Positions 1 to 6,777 of a stretch of 9,118 nt of DNA are shown here, in pieces (within the stretch, counting starts at the first letter, position 1; each line of letters starts with the position of its first letter). Both the position numbers and the translations under genes were made by a program. Origin of the DNA: Paracoccaceae bacterium (GTDB lineage: Bacteria > Pseudomonadota > Alphaproteobacteria > Rhodobacterales > Rhodobacteraceae); contig JAHRVZ010000027.1 of NCBI GenBank assembly GCA_019090405.1, positions 1 to 9,118 on the forward strand, given 5' to 3'. The notes under the pieces are model-generated. The model was not told where the DNA came from and searched no databases. It saw only the letters and a list, made by a program, of their open reading frames with translations.

Positions 1-1244
1 ATAACAAATATCAGGGCTATCTGAATTCGCGGCGTGAGACCGATGAGGTCGTTGCCGGCATCAAGGCATTTGCAGCCAAACATGCACCGAAGTCCTGCTC
101 AACTGATGTTGCTCTTGATCCGTTTGAATATTGTGCGGGCCTGTCAGCGTGCAAAGGCAATGGGGCCGATCTGCTGATTGATGGCCCGGCAACCTTTGCG
201 GCGATATTTGCGGCGATTGACCGCGCCAAAACCTATATCCTGATCCAGTCCTATATCATCCACGAAGACGATCTTGGGCTTGAACTGCAGGACCACCTGA
301 TTGACGCCGCCAAACGTGGTGTTCATGTACGGCTGATGACTGATGCTGTGGGCAGCCATGCGCTGCCGGAAAGTTACGGCGAAAAGCTGCGGGATGCAGG
401 TATTGAAGTGTCTGACAAAAAGACCGCTAAAGGCCGGCGTTTCCGGTTTCAGATCAATTTCCGCAATCACCGGAAATCAATCATCATTGACGGGATCACC
501 GGGTTTATCGGCGGCTTGAACGTTGGCGATGAATATATGGGACGCAGCAGCAAATTCGGCAATTGGCGCGATACGCATTTGCAGATTTACGGCCCTATCG
601 TGTCCCAGCTTCAACTGTTGTTTGCAGAAGACTGGCACTGGGCGACAAAAGAAACCCTGATGCGGGATGTCAATTGGCAGGCGCCCCATTCGGATCAGGA
701 TATGACCGGACTGATTGTTGCCACCGGCCCGGCTGACCCCACCGAGACCGGCAGCCTGATGTTCTTTTCCGCAATCGCCGAAGCCAAACACCGGATCTGG
801 ATTGCTTCGCCTTATTTCATCCCTGACCTGGACATCACAACCGCCTTGCGACACGCCGCATTGCGCGGCGTTGATGTACGTATTCTTATTCCGGACATGG
901 CAGATCACCGGATTTCCTGGCTGGCGGCATTTTCCTATTTTGATGAGGTGACGACCGATGGCGTGCGTATTTTCCGCTATTCCGACGGCTTCATGCACCA
1001 AAAGGTATTTCTGGTGGATGACAAATTGGCAGCCGTAGGCACCACCAATCTGGACAACCGGTCTTTCCGGCTGAACTTTGAGGCGATGGCCCTGTTTTTT
1101 GACACTCGGGCCGCCGCTGAAGTTGACGAAATGATGCGTGCTGATTTTGAAAAAGCCTATGAGTTTACCGAGACCATAGATCAGCAATCTGCCTATATTC
1201 GATACGGTTCACCCGTTGCCCGGCTTTTCTCGCCGTTATTATAG
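1..1244 (+). CDS. cls: Cardiolipin synthase (phospholipase D superfamily), 5' end outside the window
   Basis: This enzyme makes cardiolipin at the inner membrane, classically by condensing two phosphatidylglycerol molecules. The frame is open from base 3 (bases 1-2 finish a cut codon) to TAG at 1242-1244, giving about 413 visible residues. Two intact HKD motifs (HxKxxxxD) are present: HRKSIIID with His at visible residue 156 (base 468), and HQKVFLVD with His at residue 332 (base 996). Each is followed by the usual Gly/Asn stretch (GGLN, GTTNLDNRS). The protein ends RLFSPLL, matching the FSPLL tail I recall for E. coli ClsA. Bacterial Cls proteins are about 470-490 residues, so roughly 60 residues are missing upstream, probably the two N-terminal membrane helices. 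The Met at base 336 is internal and is not the start, because PLD-fold sequence (e.g. TYILIQSYIIHEDD) precedes it. It is convergent with the channel gene. The Cls call is strong; the phospholipid donor specificity (ClsA versus ClsB/C type) cannot be settled without the N-terminus. Confidence 0.93.
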   Translation, partial: NKYQGYLNSRRETDEVVAGIKAFAAKHAPKSCSTDVALDPFEYCAGLSACKGNGADLLIDGPATFAAIFAAIDRAKTYILIQSYIIHEDDLGLELQDHLIDAAKRGVHVRLMTDAVGSHALPESYGEKLRDAGIEVSDKKTAKGRRFRFQINFRNHRKSIIIDGITGFIGGLNVGDEYMGRSSKFGNWRDTHLQIYGPIVSQLQLLFAEDWHWATKETLMRDVNWQAPHSDQDMTGLIVATGPADPTETGSLMFFSAIAEAKHRIWIASPYFIPDLDITTALRHAALRGVDVRILIPDMADHRISWLAAFSYFDEVTTDGVRIFRYSDGFMHQKVFLVDDKLAAVGTTNLDNRSFRLNFEAMALFFDTRAAAEVDEMMRADFEKAYEFTETIDQQSAYIRYGSPVARLFSPLL

Positions 1245-1272
1245 TTTCAGATTCGCCACGCCAAATTTCCGC

Positions 1273-1707
1273 TTAATGGTTTGCGCGCCATGTCATCAAA
1301 CGACCGAATAGAGCCACCAAATATGCTGTGCTCAGGCCAAATCCCAACAACCCGGTAACAGACGCAAAAGCCGCAAATATGCGAAGCCCCGGCCCCAAAA
1401 CAATGTCACCATATCCAAGTGACGTATAAGTCACCAAAGAAAAATAGATTGCGTCGTTCCAGTCCGCCAAAGCCCCATAATGGATGTATACAGCCGCCCA
1501 AATCCAAACTTGTGCAGTATGGGCGAAAACGATCACTGCCAGTGATATCAACATAAGCGCAACGATACGGGGGCCGAACCTCCAGTTTTCGATTTTTCCG
1601 GCGAGCTTGCCAACCCAATCGGTGCAGAAAGCCAAAACCAAGGTGTGTATGATCAGGCAAAGACCCAGAAACAGGCTGCCCCACATTATTTGCTGTGGCA
1701 GGGTCAC
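1273..1707 (-). CDS. Small potassium-channel family protein (Ion_trans_2 type)
   Basis: This is a 144-residue inner-membrane protein with about three hydrophobic helices (roughly residues 8-27, 49-75 and 105-135) and a pore loop between the last two. The loop carries a K+ selectivity-filter-like motif, TYTSLGYGDI (about residues 92-101), close to the canonical T-x-GYGD. One filter per chain implies a tetrameric pore. There is no voltage-sensor arginine ladder and no C-terminal RCK/TrkA_N domain, so gating cannot be inferred; the C-terminus ends a few residues after the last helix (LMTWRANH). The start chosen is GTG at 1705-1707, with a GGGA about 9 bases upstream; an ATG eight codons in (1684-1686) is an alternative. 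The stop is TAA at 1273-1275. It lies convergent to cls and divergent from the efflux operon, so it is probably monocistronic. Family membership is fairly sure. Ion selectivity and physiological role are inferred from the filter only. Confidence 0.85.
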   Translation of the reverse strand: MTLPQQIMWGSLFLGLCLIIHTLVLAFCTDWVGKLAGKIENWRFGPRIVALMLISLAVIVFAHTAQVWIWAAVYIHYGALADWNDAIYFSLVTYTSLGYGDIVLGPGLRIFAAFASVTGLLGFGLSTAYLVALFGRLMTWRANH

Positions 1708-1785
1708 GTGTTCGAATTCCCGTTCTTTTTGCTTGTTTGCGCTTAGTAACGGTGTAGCTATAGCAAAAAAACCGGAGGGACCAGA
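1708..1785. promoter_or_regulatory. Divergent intergenic region with putative promoter of the efflux operon
   Basis: This 78-base spacer must carry the promoters of both the minus-strand channel and the plus-strand transport operon. For the plus strand, a weak candidate is TTGCGC (1737-1742), a 16-base spacer and TATAGC (1759-1764), which would place the transcription start just ahead of the Shine-Dalgarno. The -10 candidate overlaps a perfect 8-base palindrome, GCTATAGC (1757-1764), that could belong to an operator, but it is short enough to be chance. A second small palindromic patch, TTCGAA, lies at 1711-1716. A run of T (1726-1730) and a run of A (1765-1771) make parts of the spacer AT-rich. 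The region's regulatory role follows from the gene arrangement; the exact boxes are weak guesses. Confidence 0.35.
1774..1780 (+). promoter_or_regulatory. Strong Shine-Dalgarno of the adaptor gene
   Basis: GGAGGGA lies 5 bases before the ATG at 1786. It is the best ribosome-binding site in the window and fixes the start of the adaptor, which also begins with a well-formed signal peptide. The downstream genes have weaker sites: GGAG at 3034-3037 before the RND gene, AAGG at 6110-6113 before the ATPase, and only AGGG around 6762-6765 before the GTG of the permease. The first gene of the operon is therefore the best-initiated one, while the last may depend on translational coupling. Confidence 0.7.
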
Positions 1786-3042
1786 ATGAAAAACCTTATT
1801 GCAGGCATATTGGGAACGACCTTGGCCGCGCTGGTTTCACCCCTTGCCTTTGCACAGGATGCAGAACCTCTTGTTCGCCCCGCCAAAGTGATCGAAGTGG
1901 TTGCAAAACCGGTGGCCTTGCAGGTGCAATACCCCGCTATCGTATACCCCGCGCAAGAGGCTGAACTGTCATTTCGCGTATCCGGACGACTGATAGAATT
2001 ACCCGTCCGCGCCGCTGACCGCATTGCCAAAGGCGACGTTATCGCAGAACTGGACAAGCGCGATTTCGAAAACAACCTTGAACAGCTTGAAAGTCAGCGT
2101 GACCAGGCAAATGAACAGATCAAGGCACTAAGGGCGGGCGCACGCCCCGAAGACATTCTGGCGCTTGAGGCCAACGTAAACGCCATGCAGGCACAGCTTG
2201 ATCAGGCATCTGCGCAAGTTACCCGCACAAAAACACTGTTTGACAAGGATATCGTGGCGCAGGCTGAACTGGATAACGATGTCGCCGCTGCACGCATAGC
2301 CCAAGCCAACCTCAGAACCGCCGAAGAACAGCTGGCCATTGGCAATGCCGGCGGGCGAGAAGAAGACATCGCCGCCGCCGAAGCCGCGTTGCGCGGGCTT
2401 CAGGCACAGGTGGATCAGGCCAGCAATCAGCTAGGCTATGCCACGCTTGTCGCGCCGTTTGACGGCGTCATTGCACAGCGCCATCTTGACAATTTTACCA
2501 ATATTCAGGCTGGAACCAATGTCGTGCTGTTGCAGCAACTCAGCACCATCGACATGGTGTTTGATATCCCCGGGGCGGACGTTCTGAGATGGACCGAGGC
2601 CGACCCGGACAACCTTAACATTGATGTAGAACTGTCCGGAACAGGCATCAAGTTAACCGCCACAGAGCTGGTCGAATTTTCCACGCAGGCCGATCCAGGC
2701 ACACAAACCTACCGCGCCCGTGTCTCGGTCAAAGTGCCCGAGGGCACACAGGTGTTGCCCGGTATGGCTGGGCGGGTGCGCGTGTCCAGCCAGCAAAGCG
2801 GTGAACACAAACCGGATATCCCATTAACCGCGCTGGCGACTGACCCGCAGGGAAAAACCTTTGTCTGGATCGTAGACGACAAGGGGGCTGTGTCGGCCAA
2901 TCCTGTCACCCCGGGGCCGGTGTTCGGTGGAACGGTTTCAATCACCGACGGGCTTGCGCCCGGGGTGATCATCGTCACGGCCGGCGTGTCGCGCCTGCGT
3001 GAGGGTGATGTGATCCGACCGATCAAATCGGTCGGAGAGTAA
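1786..3042 (+). CDS. Periplasmic adaptor (membrane fusion protein, HlyD/AcrA type) of an RND efflux pump
   Basis: This 418-residue periplasmic adaptor should link the RND permease encoded next to it to an outer-membrane channel. It opens with a Sec signal peptide: charged MKN, a hydrophobic core, and a probable cut after AFA at residue 23. No lipobox Cys follows, so it is probably not a lipoprotein, unlike AcrA. A first lipoyl half-motif lies around residues 57-92 (AELSFRVSGRL, then KGDVIAELDKRDF). A long alpha-helical hairpin spans about 93-215, and the second lipoyl half around 217-250 contains LVAPFDGVIAQR. The beta-barrel and membrane-proximal domains follow, including VLPGMAGRVRV at about 323-333. 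The hairpin contains two similar arms (residues 117-145 and 188-216). ATG at 1786 is supported by GGAGGGA. The stop is 3 bases before the ATG of the RND gene, which indicates co-transcription. The substrate is not predictable. The family call is firm. Confidence 0.93.
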   Translation: MKNLIAGILGTTLAALVSPLAFAQDAEPLVRPAKVIEVVAKPVALQVQYPAIVYPAQEAELSFRVSGRLIELPVRAADRIAKGDVIAELDKRDFENNLEQLESQRDQANEQIKALRAGARPEDILALEANVNAMQAQLDQASAQVTRTKTLFDKDIVAQAELDNDVAAARIAQANLRTAEEQLAIGNAGGREEDIAAAEAALRGLQAQVDQASNQLGYATLVAPFDGVIAQRHLDNFTNIQAGTNVVLLQQLSTIDMVFDIPGADVLRWTEADPDNLNIDVELSGTGIKLTATELVEFSTQADPGTQTYRARVSVKVPEGTQVLPGMAGRVRVSSQQSGEHKPDIPLTALATDPQGKTFVWIVDDKGAVSANPVTPGPVFGGTVSITDGLAPGVIIVTAGVSRLREGDVIRPIKSVGE

Positions 3043-3045
3043 CCA

Positions 3046-6000
3046 ATGGATTTTGCCCGCTTTGCCATCCAAAAGCGCATTATTTCAGCGCTTGCAACCA
3101 TCCTGATCCTGATTTCAGGATATTTTGCCTATGAAAAACTACCGCGTTTCGAAGACCCGGATTTTATCATTCGTGTCGCTCAGATCATCACCCCCTACCC
3201 TGGTGCCACCGCCCAAGAAGTCGCCGACGAAGTCACCGAAAAGATCGAAGGTGCGCTTCAGCAACTTGCTGGTGTCGATGAGATCAAATCGGTGTCCTCG
3301 CCCGGGGTCAGCACCGTCACCATTGAATTTACCATACCGTCGGCCAAAACACGCCCTGAGTTGATACAAAAATTCACCCAGATGCGGGCCAAGATTGGCG
3401 ACATTCAGTCCAGCCTGCCACCCGGTGCTCAGGAAACACTGATATTTGACGATTTTGGCGATGTTTATGCACAGTATTACGCTGTCGTAGGTGACGGCTA
3501 TTCGATCGAAGAACTTTATGCTTATGCCAAAGACCTGCAACGCCAGTTGGTTCTTGTCGATGGCGTGTCCAAGGCAGTGCTGATCGGGGATCAGCAAGAA
3601 GTGATATATGTCGAATACAGCACCGCGCGGCTAAGCGCGCTGAACCTGACGACGGATCATGTCGCTGATCTGTTGCAGGGAGAGAACCTTGTAACCCCTG
3701 CCGGTTCGATTGTGGCGGGGGTCATGCGGTTGTCGGTCACACCCACCTCGGCAGTAGATTCAGTTGAGGCAATCGGCAACCTGACCATTTCAGACCCCAC
3801 ATCTGGCGCCACTTATCGCCTGTCGGACATTGCGACCATCAGCCGTGGGCTGGTAGATCCAGCCAGGTTGCTGCTTTATAATGATGGTAAACCCGCTATC
3901 GGAATCGGTATCTCGAATGAGACCGGCGGCAATGTCGTCAACATGGGCAACGCCGTAAATGCCCGCATTGCCGAGCTAACCGAAAACCGCCCCGTTGGCA
4001 TCGACGTTCTGGTCATCTCTGATCAGGCCTCGACCGTAACGGTGTCGATTTCCGATTTCGTCAATAACGTTCTGATGGCGTTGGTAATCGTGGTCGTCAC
4101 GCTGGTGGTGTTCATGGGCGTCCGCTCGGGTATTCTGATGGGTGGCATTCTGTTGGTCACGGTCGCAGGAACCTTGTTTGGTATGTATGCTTATGGGCTG
4201 GACATGCAGCGCATTTCGCTGGGCGCTTTGATTATTGCGCTTGGCATGCTGGTGGACAATGCCATCGTTGTGGTCGAGGGCACATTGGTGCGCGTTCATC
4301 GTGGAGAATCCGCCGCCGAAGCGTCGATTGCCGTTGTTAAACAAACCAAATGGCCGTTGCTGGGCGGCACAATTGTCGGGCTTCTGGCGTTTTCCCCGGT
4401 TGGATTTTCGCCAGATTCTACAGGCGAATACGCAGGCAGCCTGTTTTGGACTGTATCCATTGCCTTGCTGTTTTCCTGGCTGGTCGCAGTCTGGCTAACA
4501 CCGTATTATTGCGTGTTGCTTCTGAAGCCGCCGAAAAAGGCTGCCAAAAGCGGCGAAAGCAAATTCACTCAAATGTATCGCGAGTTTCTGACCTTTGCGA
4601 TCAAATGGCGGTGGGCAACGATTCTGGTGGTTGTGGTCTTATTCGCAACCGCCATGGCCGGGTTCTCGAAAATACCACCGGGATTTTTCCCGGCCTCATC
4701 AAGGGCGCAATTCGTGGTCGATTATTTCCGGCCCGACGGCACTGATATTGCTGCCACTCAGGCAGACATACAGCACATCGCGGAATATGTGCGTGGCCTT
4801 GAAGGCGTGACTGGCACCAATTCGGCAGTGGGCGGCGGGCATTTGCGGTTCATGCTGGTTTACAACAGTGAAGACGCCAACCCGGCCTATGGCCAGATCC
4901 TTGTCGACGTTGATGACTACCGCAAAATTGATGGTCTGATCGTCGATATTCAGGACAAGATTGACAATACAATGCCTCAGGCCAACTCGAAGGTTTGGAA
5001 ATTTGTGCTTGGCCCCGGTGGCGGCTCAAACATCGAAGCGCGCTTTACCGGTTCTGATCCGGCAGTTTTGCGTGGACTGGCCGATCAGGCAAAGGGCATC
5101 ATGGCCGAGGCTGGTGCCATTGCGATCAAAGATGACTGGCGCGAACAGGTTCCGGTCATGCGCCCGATCATCAATCCCGAAAACGCCCGACGTCTGGGGC
5201 TGACTCAGGGCGAGATTTCAAAGGCGATCTATTCACATCTGCAAGGGACGCAGATTGGGCAATATCGCGAAGACGACGAATTGCGCAGCATCATCATGCG
5301 CCCGATCAAAGAAGAACGACAAGATGTTAGCGGCATTCGTGATGTTCAGGTCTTTAGTCAGATAGCAGGAACCTACGTTCCAATTGCGCAGGTCGTAGAC
5401 GAATTTGAACTGGTGTATGAGGCCGGCAATTTGCGCCGCATCGACCGTATTCTGTCGATCACGGCGCAATCAGATAATGCCCCGGGTGTTTTGTCTGGTG
5501 ATCTGTTCAATGAGGTCCGCCCCGCGATAGAAGCCATCAATTTGCCCCCCGGTTACGCCCTTGAATGGAAAGGCGAATACGGCAACAGTCAAGAAGCCAA
5601 CGAAGGCTTGGCGTCGATTATGCCGATTGCCTTTGGCGCGATGATTGTGGTGGTGATCCTGTTGTTCAACGCCATTCGCCAACCTGTGGTGATCTTCCTG
5701 ACGGTCCCTCTGGCGATCATCGGTGTGGTCTGGGGACTTGCCGGATCGCAAACTCCGCTGGAGTTCATGGCCTTGCTGGGGATTTTGTCACTGACCGGAA
5801 TGATGATCAAAAACGCCATCGTGCTGATCGACGAAACCGACAGCCAAATCGCCAACGGCAAGGCGCGTCTGTCTGCACTTATTGATGCGGGGTTAAGCCG
5901 GGCCAGACCTGTGGCACTGGGTGTGACGACTACGGTTTTGGGCGTGGTGCCACTGTTGTGGGATCCGTTTTTCAAATCTCTTGCGGTGGTCATTATCTGT

Positions 6001-6111
6001 GGGCTTAGCTTTGCAACTGTGCTGACATTAGTGGTTGTGCCAACGCTTTACGCGGTGTTCTTTCGCGTCAAAAACGAAGAGCTGGAAGCCCCGGCAGTCT
6101 CAGACAGTTAA
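3046..6111 (+). CDS. RND efflux transporter permease (AcrB/HAE-1-like)
   Basis: This 1021-residue inner-membrane pump uses the proton gradient to drive export from the periplasm or membrane. Length and layout are typical of the AcrB/MexB family. TM1 lies near residues 13-29, followed by the porter motif TPYPGATAQEVADEVTEKIE (about 49-68). TM2-TM6 span about 340-495, a second-half TM lies around 520-540, a second porter region follows, and TM8-12 span about 855-1005. The TM4 motif reads LGMLVDNAIVVVEG; Asp404 matches the proton-relay Asp407 of AcrB, but the second acidic position (AcrB Asp408) is Asn405. The TM10 lysine is present as Lys922 in MMIKNAIVLIDE. The N-terminal RFEDPDF signature is one I associate with a subfamily that often has the VDN form. 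ATG at 3046 has GGAG 8 bases upstream. The ATPase gene follows after 9 bases. Substrates (drug, detergent, solvent or lipid-like) cannot be read from the sequence. Confidence 0.95.
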   Translation: MDFARFAIQKRIISALATILILISGYFAYEKLPRFEDPDFIIRVAQIITPYPGATAQEVADEVTEKIEGALQQLAGVDEIKSVSSPGVSTVTIEFTIPSAKTRPELIQKFTQMRAKIGDIQSSLPPGAQETLIFDDFGDVYAQYYAVVGDGYSIEELYAYAKDLQRQLVLVDGVSKAVLIGDQQEVIYVEYSTARLSALNLTTDHVADLLQGENLVTPAGSIVAGVMRLSVTPTSAVDSVEAIGNLTISDPTSGATYRLSDIATISRGLVDPARLLLYNDGKPAIGIGISNETGGNVVNMGNAVNARIAELTENRPVGIDVLVISDQASTVTVSISDFVNNVLMALVIVVVTLVVFMGVRSGILMGGILLVTVAGTLFGMYAYGLDMQRISLGALIIALGMLVDNAIVVVEGTLVRVHRGESAAEASIAVVKQTKWPLLGGTIVGLLAFSPVGFSPDSTGEYAGSLFWTVSIALLFSWLVAVWLTPYYCVLLLKPPKKAAKSGESKFTQMYREFLTFAIKWRWATILVVVVLFATAMAGFSKIPPGFFPASSRAQFVVDYFRPDGTDIAATQADIQHIAEYVRGLEGVTGTNSAVGGGHLRFMLVYNSEDANPAYGQILVDVDDYRKIDGLIVDIQDKIDNTMPQANSKVWKFVLGPGGGSNIEARFTGSDPAVLRGLADQAKGIMAEAGAIAIKDDWREQVPVMRPIINPENARRLGLTQGEISKAIYSHLQGTQIGQYREDDELRSIIMRPIKEERQDVSGIRDVQVFSQIAGTYVPIAQVVDEFELVYEAGNLRRIDRILSITAQSDNAPGVLSGDLFNEVRPAIEAINLPPGYALEWKGEYGNSQEANEGLASIMPIAFGAMIVVVILLFNAIRQPVVIFLTVPLAIIGVVWGLAGSQTPLEFMALLGILSLTGMMIKNAIVLIDETDSQIANGKARLSALIDAGLSRARPVALGVTTTVLGVVPLLWDPFFKSLAVVIICGLSFATVLTLVVVPTLYAVFFRVKNEELEAPAVSDS

Positions 6112-6120
6112 GGCCACGAC

Positions 6121-6777
6121 ATGTTGCTGGATATTCGCAACCTTACAAAATCCTATACCGGGGCAGAGCACCCTGCCCCGGTTTTCACCAACATATCCCT
6201 ACAACTGGCCGCTGGTGAGACCCTTGCCCTGACCGGCGAAAGCGGCAGTGGCAAAAGCACCCTGCTGCATCTGATCGGCGCTTTGGATCAGTTTGAGTCT
6301 GGTGAAATCCTGCTGGATGGAGTCGCGTTATCAACGCTTGACGACACCGGCAGGGCAGCGTTGCGGCGCGGCCCCGTGGCACTGGTGTTTCAGCAGTTCA
6401 ACCTGATCCCATCGCTGACCGTGGCGCAGAACCTGTCCTTTCACGCGCGCATTGGCGGGCGCGCTGATCCCGACTGGATCGCCACATTGACCAACCGTCT
6501 TGGATTGACGGATTTGGTCGCACGCTATCCCGAACAACTGTCTGGCGGACAACAACAGCGGGTGGCTATTGGCCGGGCGTTGGCGCTGCGTCCTGCGCTG
6601 TTGTTGGCGGATGAACCCACAGGCAATCTGGATGAGGCGACGGGTGACGCGGTGCTTGATCTGATGTTGTCACTGGTCGCGGATACCGGCGCGGCGTTGC
6701 TTTTGGTGACCCATTCACAGCGCGTTGCCAGCCGGTTGGATCGGCGCGCGCATCTAAGCGCAGGGCGCATCGCGTGA
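6121..6777 (+). CDS. ABC transporter ATP-binding protein (LolD/MacB/YbbA type)
   Basis: This 218-residue cytoplasmic ATPase powers the FtsX-type permease encoded immediately after it. All nucleotide-binding motifs are intact: Walker A GESGSGKST (39-47), Q-loop Gln91 in LVFQQFNLIPSLT, signature LSGGQQQRVAIGRAL (from 140), Walker B LLLADEPTGNLD with Asp164/Glu165, and switch His198 in LLVTHS. The LADEPTGNLD sequence and single-domain length place it in the LolD/MacB/FtsE/YbbA group, whose members work with FtsX-fold permeases in lipoprotein release, peptide export or other mechanotransmission rather than classical import. ATG at 6121 has only a modest AAGG upstream, so expression may depend on translation of the RND gene ending 9 bases before. 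Its last codons overlap the GTG of the permease by four bases (GTGA), a classic sign of translational coupling and of partners in one complex. The exact substrate is unknown. Confidence 0.94.
   Translation: MLLDIRNLTKSYTGAEHPAPVFTNISLQLAAGETLALTGESGSGKSTLLHLIGALDQFESGEILLDGVALSTLDDTGRAALRRGPVALVFQQFNLIPSLTVAQNLSFHARIGGRADPDWIATLTNRLGLTDLVARYPEQLSGGQQQRVAIGRALALRPALLLADEPTGNLDEATGDAVLDLMLSLVADTGAALLLVTHSQRVASRLDRRAHLSAGRIA

Noticed and set aside
477..1187. A 236-codon open frame on the minus strand opposite the cardiolipin synthase gene
   Set aside because: It lies wholly opposite conserved HKD-motif coding sequence, has no recognisable domain and looks like a low-complexity shadow translation; codon bias of the real gene explains its length.
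1221..1240. A possible rho-independent terminator at the end of cls (CGGC...GCCG followed by TTATTAT)
   Set aside because: The stem is only four base pairs, it lies within the coding sequence, and the T stretch is broken.
336..1244. Taking the ATG at 336 as the start of the cardiolipin synthase
   Set aside because: The same frame is open back to base 3 and encodes PLD-domain sequence upstream of 336; starting there would remove part of the first catalytic domain.
1484..1789. A 101-codon plus-strand open frame overlapping the channel gene and the divergent spacer
   Set aside because: It is antisense to the K+-channel pore, has no recognisable domain, and would run through the promoter and Shine-Dalgarno region of the adaptor.
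3139..3597. Minus-strand open frame of 152 codons opposite the RND permease (others at 3976-4344 and 5589-5993)
   Set aside because: They are antisense to highly conserved RND sequence, rich in His/Gln/Arg as expected of reversed codons, and have no supporting start signals or domains.
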